A DNA stretch of 64,000 nucleotides from Phialocephala subalpina (GCA_900073065.1 FJOG01000005.1:1107420-1171419); one strand, 5' to 3'. Positions 11,720 through 23,493 are shown, numbered from the stretch's first letter. Program-made: numbers and translations. The notes: generated from the letters alone by a model not told the origin.

Positions 11720-14035
11720 CTTGGTCAATGAAGAGGTGTTTATTTGTCCTGAGATTTGTGGGGAAGGTAAATGCGCAAAAATTGAAGGCGAGGAGGCAGA
11801 GAAGTTCCACCGACTTGTGCGTCCATAGAGGGGTAAAGACTTGAAAGTGGACCTCAGTTCTTTAAAAAGAGCAAGAAAGCGCAGGACAATTAGAGTTGTG
11901 AAAAGCGTTCTTGTATGGGATGTTGTCTAGGAAAGGGAACGCGCAAGATCTTTGGGTTGCGGATGGAGGTCTTGCGGTTACGTATTGTGGTTGAAGGGGG
12001 AAGTTGCAAGAAAGCGCATAAAATGAAATAGTGGCTCTTGTAGTTACATGCGATAGGGGAAGAAGAAGGAATAAGGTGCAAGATCGTTGGATTGTGGTGG
12101 GGGCTTTGGAGTTGCGTGTTGTATTTGTTGAAAGAATGGAAAGCTGGTCGAGAACCTGAACGACTATAAATATTGGCATGCGGTTGCGTTTTGCGGTTGC
12201 ACTCACGTGGATTCTCAGCCTTGTCTACTATATAGTTCAACTTCAAGACGGCGAATGAGGGAAGTTGATGTTCGATTTAGTCTGGTTGTCCAGCCTCATT
12301 GACCAGCACTCCTCGATTGTGCGCGACGCTTTCAGCCTCTTCACGGCTATGAAATGTACTGTACTCCATTATTTCTATACCTCTTCGAGATATTTATTGA
12401 ACTTGGAAACAATTTTACATTGTGCACTCTTGGAAAACGCAAGTGTTGAGGGCGCTATTTGGGGCATGGGCGGACATCTCAGCCGAGACTTGTTATCAGG
12501 GGAATGAAGCGGCAAAACTTGGATGGACAATGTCTGGCACAGCATGAAGAATGGAGTTTAAGGGTCATGGAATGGTAAGAAATTCAAGGACCTCATACTG
12601 CCTGATAAGCTGGTTTGAGTTGGTCGGTTCGCGAAGCCCAATGTCCTTGGCAACTAGCAGTTTCCTGTAATTTGAGATTCGAGAGAACAATACTCAAGTA
12701 GTGCCATGAATGCTTGTTTTATTTTATTCTAATACTTTGACCTTCACAAGAAGAATGGCCAAAAAGTCACTGCCCATTGCAAACTTATAGGTAAGCAAAC
12801 TGGATGTCACTGGAAGCTTGCTAAAACAGAGCAAGTCTTCTACCCACCTGTATATTGTGTGAAACATCAGTTCAAGGTTTGGTCGGGATTATTGTGGAAG
12901 TAGGCTAACTTTCATAGAAAACAGAGGAAGATGCTTCACAAGGCACAATCTCGACTTTATATCATGCGGCGGGAACAATATCACTGACTGCATTTGCACA
13001 CATCACAAGTCACTTTGCAGCAAGCAATGAGATATCATGAGATACAGAGGCACCTCCTTCTTCATTTTGATTATGTGCCTTCGAAGTAGCTAATGTCTTT
13101 CTGGCAATTGTTGACAAATGACAGTGACACGACGGCCATGTCGTTGAATGCTCAGAACGAAGTCACAATACCAAGTGGCAAACAAAGTAATCTCAGGAGA
13201 TGATCATACATGACTACAAGGATCGCTAATTTATTATACTATTATACTATTCTACATATTATATTTATTAGAAGAATTGAGGTTCCCGCAAGCCCCCTTT
13301 CTCCTCAAGGTGTAGCTGATGGGAGACGGGGAAATAAGTTACACCATTCAACACCACCTCAACACATAATCATAATAATGAAAGGATGCATTTTAGCGCA
13401 CCATTGATCCTGCTCAAAGACTCACTATCTTGCTGTTCCACACCGGAATGACAAGCGGAACAAGCTGCCCTCTTGGATCGCCCTTGGGCGTTTGGATCTG
13501 CAGTAGCGGGGCTCGCAACGTTCTCGAAATATAGTGATCAGGGCGCTGAAGAGCAGGGGTTAGTGCTCTGAGGAATACTAGCTTTACAGCGATGGAAGCC
13601 CGATGAACCCCAATGTCCAGCTACGAGTTACACTCTCGGACAAGAAGCAAAGGGCTAATTCTATATTAAAAATTGAAGATAGGTTACTATGTTATTACCT
13701 TTACAGAACCTGCCATATGAAGTAGATAATATCTGCGATACTCAAACAAGGAAGGTACTTTGCTTGTGGTGAAGCTAATTGTGGTGACAACCCCACTCTT
13801 TCAACGCGTCTCGAGCGCGTTTCGAATCGCGGCCCTCCATTCCTTCCTTCAATGTTCACCGATCCCCTCAACTCCCATCTTAACCCAAGACGACACCATT
13901 TAGAAGGTATGTCATCAACTCTGCTCTGAAGACTCATGCTAACCACGTTCAGCTTGGAGATAAAAGCTGCATAGCTACTTCGATTCGCGACTACCCGACT
14001 ACCTGCCCTCTGCCCTCCGTTCCTCCCGAGCCATT
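11720..14035. other. Gene-poor interval of 2.3 kb
   Basis: Only short, low-quality frames are present on either strand. It includes the promoter side of the minus-strand F-box-like gene and, at its right end, the promoter of the 2EXR gene. No RNA gene or repeat was recognised by eye. Confidence 0.4.
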
Positions 14036-15025
14036 ATGCGTCTGCGAAGCCGCACAATCGGAGCAAGGGAAACATTTCACCCCTTCAAACGACTTCCTAC
14101 CGAATTACGATGTATGATATGGCGGTTTTCAATCCAACCTCGCGTTGTCAAAGTACTGGAGAAGGAGACCTTGGGGGAGGATATAAACACACTCACCAAT
14201 GGGGTGCCCAATGACCCATCCGTCGATGATGCAGATCGACTATCACTTCGATACAAGAGGCAGGTTTACTGGGAGGCCGTGCGTAGCGGCGAACGCTTGG
14301 AAGACGACGAAACATCCGAAGCTGAAAACAATCTCCTGGTCCGCTACTTCTCCTTCGCCAACACTATGCTTCCGCCAGCACTGTATGCTTGCCATGAATC
14401 TCGCGATGCGCTACTTCCGTTGTATCCATACTGCTTTGCGTCAGAAACGCATCCGGCGGGAGTACGATTCAATCTCGCGGTGGACACGCTCTACGTGGAT
14501 ATCGGCCTCGAAGAGAACTTCGTCAACTTCATGGCGAGCTTCGGTCCTATGGAGCTATCAAAGCTCAGAAATTTCGCCATCGCGGATGACTTAGGCTACG
14601 GCAACGAAGATGAATTCTGGCAAAGGGTGGGGAGCTTCGTGGATAAGTTGACTGACCTCAAAAACGTTCTCCTTCGCGATGTTGCCAATTGCCTGGATGC
14701 TATCTTCCAGGAGATGCGGTTACAGTCTAATCCTTACATGTTGCTATCCCCAGTGCAGGTAGTAGAAAAACTCTCTCTTAACAGGAAGGTTCAACTCGTG
14801 TACAAGATGATGGAAGACTGTTGTAATGTCATCTCCTACAATTGCATAGAGTTACGCGAAAAGTTTCCCCACGAACTATTGCGGCAACTCGGCTTCACAG
14901 AAGAGGAGCTTCCTCTTCCGAGTCCATATGGCGACCAAGCATGGCGCGACCAGGAATGGGTCACCGAGAATGCAACGGCTGTCTGGGGTTGGCGACATGT
15001 GCCTTATCCAGATGCTCTCCTCTGA
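14036..15025 (+). CDS. 2EXR domain protein
   Basis: A single-exon 329-residue protein. Residues 14-38 contain the 2EXR signature: FHPFKRLPTELRCMIW, then PRVV. The CHESR box appears later (about residue 122), followed by the NLAVDTLYVD strand expected of this ascomycete family. 2EXR proteins are F-box-like; their molecular function is not established. The start is the first ATG in frame. No signal peptide or membrane segment is present. A second 2EXR gene lies at 41815-43392. Confidence 0.85.
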   Translation: MRLRSRTIGARETFHPFKRLPTELRCMIWRFSIQPRVVKVLEKETLGEDINTLTNGVPNDPSVDDADRLSLRYKRQVYWEAVRSGERLEDDETSEAENNLLVRYFSFANTMLPPALYACHESRDALLPLYPYCFASETHPAGVRFNLAVDTLYVDIGLEENFVNFMASFGPMELSKLRNFAIADDLGYGNEDEFWQRVGSFVDKLTDLKNVLLRDVANCLDAIFQEMRLQSNPYMLLSPVQVVEKLSLNRKVQLVYKMMEDCCNVISYNCIELREKFPHELLRQLGFTEEELPLPSPYGDQAWRDQEWVTENATAVWGWRHVPYPDALL

Positions 15026-15571
15026 AGACCGAGTCATGTAGTCAGGAACGTTTGGGAATCTTGTAATGCTTTGCAATGTTGTTTCCAACAGCATCCAGTG
15101 GATTTATATCATGTACAGTACATCAGAAAGCCGATTGCTTGGCTAGGCTTGAATTGGCGGCTGAATTGCCTCCGCATTAGTCGACACGTTTCCATTCTCT
15201 ATGTAATCAGTCCTCTTGTTGCTATTCATATATATTGCCAACGTTCTTTAACCAGCATGCATGGCGATGTTTAGGTTGCATGACTCATGGATTTTCCAAC
15301 TATTGCTCATTTCTTGCCCTGCAACCAATTTTGCACCCAACTACCATCTATCCTACTGACACTTCAGTGTCTCAGCATGGCATTCTTGGAGTGAGGGCTC
15401 GTCTCCGCCAGCCGAAAAGGGGGCGGGGTAATTTCCACTCGCTTGAGCTGAATTCCCCTGACTTTGCCGAGCCTTCCCTCGCAAGCTCCATAGACGCGGC
15501 CAGCATCGCGATTACTTTCTGTCTCCCTCATTGAAACACAGCTATTTGAAAAGCAAGCATATCACAGGCCA
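15026..15571. other. Intergenic region with the second G-rich element
   Basis: Contains the same 14-bp AGGGGGCGGGGTAA as at 5894 (here 15418-15431), followed by a related CCCCTGACTTTGCCGAG stretch. It lies about 140 bp upstream of the small secreted protein start. Confidence 0.5.
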
Positions 15572-15906
15572 ATGGTCCTTCGGATTTCCACTTTCATCGC
15601 AGCCATGGCCGCCATCGCCAGCACCGCATCCGCTCAGAACACCTGCGTCAAGCAAGCCAGCGGCGTAAATCAATACATCATCACAATTGACAGAAGCAAC
15701 CAAGATATCTCCAGCATCTGTGGTGGGCTTTGGGATAACTTGAAGAAATTCTTAGCGTGTTCAGCAAGCGACCCACCTTGTGGCGCTGTTAAACAAGTGA
15801 ACGTGCTTCAAGGGATCTTCATTGCCCGTCTAGCTACAACACTGGGATGGTTGAGGCTGCGTGGTGGGATCCTACAAAAAACGAGTATAATTCCATCTCT
15901 TGCTAA
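15572..15906 (+). CDS. Small secreted cysteine-containing protein
   Basis: Residues 1-21 are a typical signal peptide ending at SAQ. The mature part starts NTCVKQ and carries further cysteines in ICGG, LAC and PPCG. Unspliced, the frame runs to 15913 (113 residues) with an uncharacteristic tail. The alternative model uses a 59-bp intron at 15797-15855 (GTGAAC donor, GAG acceptor) and ends AAWWDPTKNEYNSISC at 15906, giving 91 residues. I prefer the spliced model because the tail is hydrophilic and ends in cysteine, and because the intron has the local size. A frameshifted gene is the other explanation. Size and composition resemble fungal apoplastic effectors, but no family is recognised. Confidence 0.6.
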
Positions 15907-16353
15907 ATGTTGACATTAGAGCTAAGATAAGAAGCTTGAGAGACAGCTAGGTTTATGTTAGATCAATGACATGGACTGGAACTTGGAAGGACTGGCGTGG
16001 AGTCTACTCTCTTCTTTTTGGGGGCATCGCTTACTTTGGAGGCTTGGAGTATCGATGAAATTCCGAGTTGCCACTTTTGTACTCCTGGTTAGGTCACGTA
16101 TAGACTCATGTGAATGTACTCTGGAGGATGGAGAATTGTTCACTTTTGAAGTGATTCGAACTTTCGAGGCGTTAATGACTCCAGATTTGATTGCGGATAT
16201 AATGCTACTACAATATCATTATATCCAGATCTTCAACAAAGACCGGCATACTAAGTGGCTAGAAGACTCTCACACCTCACAGCACCAGACAGCACCATAC
16301 AATAATCACCCACCCAATACGCCATTGTCCCGAGTCTCCAGATCTCCCACATA

Positions 16354-16458
16354 ATGTTCTTGAAGATCATCCTCTTCCTAGGAATCTACTTTACTCTTCT
16401 CATTATTTTCTTCTACCTTACGGGCCCACGCCTACGTGACCAACGCCGCCATTGGTAG
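16354..16458 (+). CDS. Possible 34-residue hydrophobic microprotein
   Basis: ATG at 16354 opens a 34-codon frame: a continuous hydrophobic helix (FLKIILFLGIYFTLLIIFF), then a basic tail and stop. It resembles a small single-pass membrane peptide, but a frame this short could be chance. No neighbour supports it. Confidence 0.2.
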   Translation: MFLKIILFLGIYFTLLIIFFYLTGPRLRDQRRHW

Positions 16459-17168
16459 TAAGCGGAAGATACATATTGTCGAGCTCCAGAGGCTGAAGGG
16501 AGGACGAACAGTATCATCGCAGCTGGGGCTGATATTGGCGAAATAGGAAAGTTTTCTTGGTCAAAGTCAGCCGTAGGACTGCATTAGGAGTGAGAAAGTC
16601 ACCCTCTGGAGACAAGGTCTGGACCTCGTTGACATGTGGCTTTGATAGTTTTCGGATGCAGAGAAACAGAGTGTTGGGGGTTCGATGGTCTATTTCATGA
16701 AGAATAACGGAATAACGCAACTGCAATTTGAGACCAATGCTGAGCTCGTTTCTTCCCGTCGGTGCTCTCTCTTTTGTCCTCTATGCTTGCGTTTTGCAAG
16801 TGAAATGACTCTCATAATTGACTTTCGGTGCTGTTGGGCATGGAGCTCTCTACTAAAATCTACAGCTTGTCAGTGTGGAAGCCACTTTCCTGATTAAAGG
16901 CATAGACAGATACATAATCTCTGATTTTAGGTCTGGTACCTCCCATTTATTCATACTCTCGTCGAGGGAAGCACTTTAGTATTCACAAAGTGAATATGGC
17001 TGTAATTGAATGTAAGATTATGAATAACACGACCGCTTCTCTATTAAAAGGGGAGGAAAATTTGCTTGATGCTTGAACTCCTCCTTCCTGCTTCTAGGAG
17101 ACATCAAACCATATCCTCTCTTCACTATCTTAAAACTTCTCATCTGAAAACCAAAGGGAACAATAATC

Positions 17169-17363
17169 ATGTGGCATTATCAACCAATCTAGGAGACTTT
17201 CCCTGCTTTCGACCAGCTTTACGTCGCACATAATCCCTGGGGACGACCATTAGACGCCCGATTTGCAGCCCGATGGGGTCAATTTAGACGCGGTGGAGTC
17301 TTGACAGGAAACATGATGGATCATTCGCTCTTCCTGCAGGCGCTTCGCCATTCTTGTGAAAAC
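17169..17363 (+). pseudogene. Coding-like relict with an in-frame TAG
   Basis: From ATG 17169 the frame meets TAG at 17190-17192, then reads about 57 protein-like residues (FDQLYVAHNPWGRPLDARF and onward) to a possible GTATGC donor at 17364. The CTAG at 17189-17192 could also be a splice acceptor, in which case this is an internal exon whose partner is lost. The family is unknown. Confidence 0.25.
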
Positions 17364-18773
17364 TGTATGCATGGCTTTGAGTCCTTTTAGTCCGTCAACG
17401 ATTCTTGTTTCAGATGTTGTGAGGAAAGGAAGCTCGCGTAACTTGTCTGCCGTAGGTGGAGGAGAGACTCATGAGTTGGTGAAGTGGTGAGGGCAAAAGG
17501 AATGGTATTGATGTCTAATTGCCCCTCTTAGCTAATTGAGAATGTCTCCCTAATAAGGTGCTCTCACCGGCTCATCCTGATTAGGCCAGAATGCCTAGTG
17601 AAGCAATGCGTAACCGATGATGTGGTTTCATGCCAACATACGACGCTTTTCCCCGTGCATCTCCACCGACTACGAGTCCTCAACTGACAAGACTAGCATG
17701 TATGACAGTCTGACAAATGTAACATCCATAGGAAAGGCTTCCTGAAGTTTCGAGTAAGTCTTTGCTCGCTTTTTCTAAAGTCCTATGCCACTTGGCGACT
17801 TATTCATAAATTTGATTTGTTTAAACGAAGTCAGCACAGCAGAGTCGGTTCTTGAATTGTTTTTCGAGGAGCGTCGAGCTTTGCAATGTGCGCTAGGAGC
17901 TAGCCATAACTCGGCAGAAACACTTTCATATAGATTTAGAATGCTACAAGAATTAACGACTTCATTTCATCGCGATACCCCTTTCTCTACTCCAATAATT
18001 TCGACATAAAAACTTCGCTGAACACCGAGGGATCTGTACATTTCCATCAAAACAACGATTTTTCAATGTTAATACAGCTTTACTCGTTAGCAGCAAAGCA
18101 AAACTGTCTTGCCCTTCGCTATTCGCAGGGCTTGTACTTTTATCGTTGTCTTCTTCTCCTTATTTCTGCGTCCTCATCACTTTCATCGTCGTCAGATCTT
18201 GCTTCCTCTCCCTCATCATCGTCGTCAACATCGCCGTCGTTCTCGTCGTCACGTCAGGCTGTTCATCTTCATCCTCATCTACTCCTTCTCCCTCCTCCTG
18301 CCCCTACCCTTCGACATCGCTGTTGTTGTTCTCTGCGTCGTCTACTTCGTCTGCCTCGTTTCCAGTGTGGGAAAGGATTACTCAATTATTTGAATAATTA
18401 TTGAATAATATTGAGCATTATTCAATATAATAAGAGTAACGAGTTTATGACTAAGCTATTGAATAGAATAGAATAAAATAATTAATAATTATTCAACGTT
18501 ATTGAATAACCACGTGACTTTTGCATATAATATTATATAGAATTTAAATACAATAATAAACCCAAAACCTTTCTATTCCATATGCTAAAAACCAAAGAGA
18601 TCTATGATTTAAATCAAAAGAAAACCTAGAAACTACTTTTCTTCGATATAAAACAAATTCTTAAGATCTTTTCCCCAGATTTGGTTCTTAGACTAACTAT
18701 GCACGTGCAAGTGCACGTGATACGGCCGTTAGCTTAGTTAGAGTGTTTTACTTGTTTTAAGGGTTTTCTCTAC

Positions 18774-19023
18774 CTACGCTCTTTCTTCCCTGTCTTGTAT
18801 TCTAAGAACAAATACGCTAGATTGAATAGAAGATATTACTCTTTAAGCATTTTCGCGTATTTAGCTAATTAGGTAGAGTTACTTTTAGCACGTGATTTTA
18901 TTCAATAACTTATTGAATAATAATGATTATTATTGAATAGAATAAGAGTAACACGTGAGTTACTCATGAATAGAATAACTTAACTCATTTTCGTTATTGA
19001 GTATTATTGAATTTCCCACACTG
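18774..19023. repeat. 250-bp tandem repeat, copy 1
   Basis: Identical, by line-by-line comparison, to 19024-19273. It ends with the terminal inverted repeat TTTCCCACACTG. Confidence 0.95.
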
Positions 19024-19273
19024 CTACGCTCTTTCTTCCCTGTCTTGTATTCTAAGAACAAATACGCTAGATTGAATAGAAGATATTACTCTTTAAGCAT
19101 TTTCGCGTATTTAGCTAATTAGGTAGAGTTACTTTTAGCACGTGATTTTATTCAATAACTTATTGAATAATAATGATTATTATTGAATAGAATAAGAGTA
19201 ACACGTGAGTTACTCATGAATAGAATAACTTAACTCATTTTCGTTATTGAGTATTATTGAATTTCCCACACTG
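19024..19273. repeat. 250-bp tandem repeat, copy 2
   Basis: Exact head-to-tail duplicate of 18774-19023. The absence of differences means either a recent duplication or an assembly artefact. Confidence 0.95.
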
Positions 19274-19790
19274 TGGAGAAGGAAGAAGCATGAGTGCGCG
19301 AATTTATAGATTTTGAAACAGACCTTATGATTGTGAATCATCGAGGCGAGATGATGTGAAATAGCATGCGGGAGGAGAATTGATTAGAAGTACGTTACCA
19401 TCAGCTTGAATAAGGAGAAAAGGGTCAATATGTAGACCTTGAGTCACGTCAACCTAGATTGAGAAGTACAAATTGGTCAACAAACAACAACAGAACAGAA
19501 TCAACGATCGCGTGCTGGACATCGACATAGAATAAGGCCTGATGCTTGTGAAGATGCTGCTTCCGAGCACTTGATCTGGAGTAGCCGATTATGAGTGTGC
19601 AGCACATCTGAGAACTTCTCATATGATTCAAACGAATGGCTTTTGCATGTCCTAATGCCTCCATATATACAATTTGATTTCCTGGCATGTGCAACGGCCC
19701 TCATGTAGAGCTTCTCCGTTTCCATATATACAGCCACATCGACCACCAAAGGAGGAGGACCCTGCCCTTGCTCTTGGTCATGTCTAAGAC
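19274..19790. other. Spacer and 3' region of the cellulase gene
   Basis: No gene is recognised. It holds the downstream region of the minus-strand GH5 gene. Confidence 0.4.
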
Positions 19791-21458
19791 CTAGTTCAGG
19801 CACTGAGAATACCAAGCATTCGAGTACGTGCAAGTACCGACAGCACAAGTTGTGGCGCCCGTCCAGCCAGTACCACCACACTGCCCATAAAGCGGGGCAC
19901 CAGACGCCGCCGCGCTCGTCGAAGAAACCTTCGTGCTCGTCGAGCTCACTTTCGTTGAACTCGTACTACTGCTCACCTTCGAGCTCGAACTACTCGACCC
20001 ACCACCAGTTGTCCCATCAGGATTCAAACTCGAAATCCCACTCTTAACCAACGTCGTCGGCAACAACGGCTGAATTTCATCTAACCAAACCGTCGTATAC
20101 ATCCCAGGGCTCCCATCTGACGCCGTGGATCCAGGTTCCAAACTTCCCCATTGTTGAGAGTCTGCACAACATGCTGAATAACTTCCCCAGAGGGGACCTG
20201 CAGCCCAAGCGGTCCAGCCGATGTAGACGTCATTAGCAGCCATGTAGTTAACCATGTCGGTGATGTAAGAGTCGCATTGGGTGCCATTGGCGGCGCCGAA
20301 TTCGGTGATCATGGCTTTGAAGCCATATTGTTGGAGCCAAGCGGTCAGGGGGGCGAGGTTGGTTGCTGCCGCTTGGGCGCAGACGGAGTGGGAGCCAGAG
20401 AAGTCGGTGTCGAGGTACTCGTGGATATCGAATGCTGGGGCAAAAATTAGGGGATATGAATGGAGTTGGAGAGAGATGCGTACCAGTGTTGTTGATCGGA
20501 TCGGTGATCTCATACATCACAGCACTGGAAGCTGGGGAGTTTCCAGAGTAGTCTTGGGTCCAGGAATGACCACCTGTGTAACCATTGCCAGGGGCGAGAA
20601 TGCTGGCGTCTTGGTAAGCAAGATATTTTTGAGATTCCATGGGAGCTCACAGTTGATTGGCCCCGACTGCACGGATTGCAGTAATGGCAGCTTGGTCGTT
20701 GGCGAGGATTAGGTTGGTGTCCATGTCATGGGGCTACATTTCGTCAGCTCCAGCTCAAGATCTTGACTTCAGCAGCATACCTCGTTCATGAGCCCAAAGA
20801 TGACTTTTTCATTGGACTTAAATCTTCCAGCGAGTGTAGCCCAGAAGGTAGCGAATTGAGCAGTGGTAGCTGCCTTGAGATCGGTGGTATCACCAATGAT
20901 ACTCCCAGTTGTTGGCTGCTGGGAAGGATTGTTATATCTCATGTAGTTGTGGGGATCCAAGATGCAGTATGCTCCCTTCGTGACTGTGATGTAATTCACC
21001 GCGTCTGCGAACTCTTGATAGTACTGCCGATCTGTCAGAAATAGCTTGCAAGTCGCAGCCCATAGCACCCACAGTCTCGTTGAACGTTGAGCCAAGTCCC
21101 GTGGCCAGAGGGCACATGCGCTCCAGCAAGAAGGCAACTCGGAAAAGATTGATCTAGGTGTGTCAGCAGAGGTTCCCGTCGTCTTTCAGGCAGAGACCTA
21201 CCTTGTTCTGGTCAACATAGACATCGATAGCAGCTTCATTGATGAATTGGTAGTCAACTCCGAAGCGTCCTGGGAGTCCAGTGCCGACAGTTGCCGTGCT
21301 GCCTGTTGTGGGTCAGTATACAAAACACTTTACTTTCAAGAGCCTCACGCACTGTACACGCCAAATTCTCCACCACTTTCGGCGACACCTGCATAATAGA
21401 TAGTAGCCGAAGCTTTGATAGCAAGCAGCGTCCCTGCCGCGAGGCTTTTGAGAAACAT
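19791..21458 (-). CDS. Secreted GH5 endo-beta-1,4-glucanase with C-terminal CBM1
   Basis: Seven exons (complement): 21353-21458, 21202-21302, 21069-21153, 20781-21031, 20651-20733, 20484-20602 and 19791-20434, totalling 462 residues in a continuous frame. A signal peptide (about residues 1-18) is followed by a GH5 TIM barrel with [28 protein letters not shown], the acid/base Glu in MNEPHDM and the nucleophile Glu in [11 protein letters not shown] Ser/Thr-rich linker leads to a cellulose-binding CBM1 ([15 protein letters not shown], with conserved cysteines and aromatics). The enzyme hydrolyses internal cellulose bonds outside the cell. Upstream GCGGGG (21605-21610) fits the carbon-repressor CreA consensus SYGGRG. 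The exon 3 donor (GTGCTA) is weak but is the one that restores the frame. Confidence 0.93.
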
Positions 21459-22411
21459 TTTGAAAACTTGAATTAATTAAAAAGCCTACTTGAAGTTTCA
21501 AGAGCAAGGAATCGTAGGGAAACACCCAGATATATGCAAAAGAACTATCACCTGTTGTCTACAGTGTCATTGAAATTTCAGCTAAAGAAAGTTAGATATA
21601 CAGGGCGGGGAACCAGTCCTCGGATTAATTTTTAATCTCGACTCGGCTGCCCTTCCGAGAGCGCGAAATAAAATGTGTGCCTGCATGCCCGCTCGCAAAA
21701 TATGAGATCTGGACAGGGGGTTCATTTAAAGTGTGGAGAGATCTGGGGGAGCAGCGGCCCGGCGGCTCTAGATAATCCGTCGAAATCTGCCGGACGACCT
21801 CCTCCGCCGAGACCTTCGGCACCTGAACGAGGAGAAATCTTGCTAGACCTAGATCCTAATAGATCTAGTGTTGTGGCAAGCATCGTCGCTTGCATTGGAA
21901 AGTCATCTCAGGGCCGCCGGAAGCTTCAATGAACATCCTAGAAGGAGAAACATCTCGCCAAACCCCGCAGATTGAAGGACCAAGCTTCCGAGCGACCACT
22001 GATATTTCCCCTCGTCCGAATCATGACAACTTTGTCGAGAGGATGGTACGATTGGGCAGGACTTCGGAAGTTTATTCCTCAAAAGGACCATATTTTCGGC
22101 CGATATCAATCATCGGTCTTCGCTACTCAAGCATTGTGAAAGAAGTTTGTTTCTCCCTCACCACAGAAATGCCAAACTTTGGACAAGAAAGTAACGTGCT
22201 CGAACATGCAAACGAGGCCGACAAAGCTCCTATGAATCATGAAGACCAATTTTGGCCCCATGGAGCAACCGCAGATGGCATACACGATGCGAACTGACGC
22301 AAGACTCAGAGGTATGCATTGGCAAAGCAACAAGCAATGCTATATTTTGCATTGTAGGACTAAAGATGTCCGCGACAGATGCTGTTATCAGTCGTTAGGG
22401 GGGTACCGGAC
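21459..22411. other. Intergenic region
   Basis: Promoter side of the cellulase gene and 3' region of the iminopeptidase gene. A 135-codon plus-strand frame at 21890-22297 has no protein-like features and is not called. Confidence 0.4.
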
Positions 22412-23493
22412 CTATGTTTTGATCGATTTGAACTTGTTCGCTGCATCAACCAACGCCTGCTCAATGCTAGTCTCATGAGCGCTGTGGCCAGAATCACCTA
22501 AGATCTTGTACTCGACGCCTATGTTGCTTGTTCCTCCAAGGGCCTGGTATAGATCCCAACTTGTCTTGGCGGGGCACACGACATCGTAGCGACCTTGGAT
22601 AATTACAATCGGGAGGTGCTTGATCTTATGGGCTTCTTCGATCAGTTGGCCGTCTTTCATCCAGCCACCATTGACGAAGAAGTGGCATTCGATTCGTGCG
22701 AAAGCAAGCGCCCACTTTGGATCCTCTGCTTTCTCGATATATTTCGGGTCCACGATGAGTTTGCTCGTTGCAGTCTCCCATCGGCTCCAAGCACCAGCGC
22801 TACAGACCGAGTCAGCATGTATACAAAAGGCAATGGTGCAGACCCCACCATTTCAGCTTCTCCTCTTCATTATCCCCCGTCAATCGCTTGTAATAGGCTT
22901 GCATCATATCGCCTCGTTCCTCAGCTGGTATGGCAGCTTTGTACGCGTCGAAGAAGTCGGGAAATAGCATGTCGGCACCTCCCTGGTAAAACCACAGCAA
23001 TTCCTCTCTTCTCAGTGTGAAGATTCCTCGCAATATCAAGCCTAGACATCTCTCGGGGTGCTTCTCGGCGTATGCTAACGACAGGGTCGATCCCCAGGAG
23101 CCACCAAATACTATCCACTTCTCAATCTTGAGATGTTCTCTCAGAGCTTCGATGTCTGCCACCAGATGCCACGTGGTGTTGTCTTCGAGAGACGCGTGTG
23201 GTGTTGACTTTCCAGAACCTCTTTGATCGAAGAGAATGCTGCGATAATGCGAAGGATCAAAGTACTGTCTAAAGTCTTTGATCAGCAATTGGTTCTCTAC
23301 TGGATCGTCATGGAACGACAAAAGAAGAGTGTCACCTGTCCGTATCTTCAATCCCACCTCCAGGTCCACCGTGCAGGTAGATGATGGGAACACCGGTCGC
23401 AGCACCGCATTCTTCGTAGTAGATCTTGTGGACCGAAGAGACCTCCAGATGTCCTGAGTTGATGACTGGAAAAGCTTCGTAGAGGGGCGCCAT
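22412..23493 (-). CDS. Proline iminopeptidase (alpha/beta hydrolase)
   Basis: Three exons (complement 23336-23493, 22849-23268 and 22412-22799) give 321 residues, close to the usual size. Features in order: an HGGPGGG oxyanion loop, DQRGSGKST, the nucleophile Ser in GGSWGSTLSLAY, a cap region, the catalytic Asp in QGRYDVVCP and the catalytic His in GDSGHSAHE. These are the hallmarks of peptidase family S33, which removes N-terminal proline from peptides, probably in the cytosol since no signal peptide is visible. The start MAPLYEAFP is the only ATG that fits the expected N-terminal length. It is divergent from the esterase at 24089. Confidence 0.93.

Larger units (their letters stand above)
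15914..18362. other. Gene-poor interval of 2.4 kb
   Basis: No complete gene is supported. Two coding-like scraps (16354-16458 and 17193-17363) are listed separately. 18120-18350 is pyrimidine-rich low-complexity sequence with TCGTCGTC and CTCCTC runs, next to the left end of the mobile element. Confidence 0.4.
18363..19273. mobile_element. hAT-like non-autonomous (MITE-type) element
   Basis: The left end CAGTGTGGGAAA (18363-18374) is the exact inverted repeat of TTTCCCACACTG at 19262-19273, and again at 19012-19023. CAGTG-TGGG-type ends are typical of hAT-superfamily transposons. The interior is AT-rich, has no transposase frame, and carries subterminal GAATAAT and CACGTG repeats. No clear 8-bp target duplication is visible. 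The right-terminal 250 bp is present twice in tandem. Confidence 0.6.

Noticed and set aside
13500..13700. Possible tRNA-like stretch
   Set aside because: I could not fold a cloverleaf with acceptor, D and TPsiC arms by eye. tRNAscan-SE on the whole window would settle it.
18066..18404. Three overlapping plus frames of 83-112 codons
   Set aside because: Low-complexity Ser/Leu/Pro translation of a pyrimidine-rich tract. Being open in all frames at once is typical of simple sequence.
21890..22297. 135-codon plus-strand frame between the cellulase and iminopeptidase genes
   Set aside because: No recognisable motif or ordered composition, and no splice partners. Overlapping minus frames of similar length are equally unconvincing.
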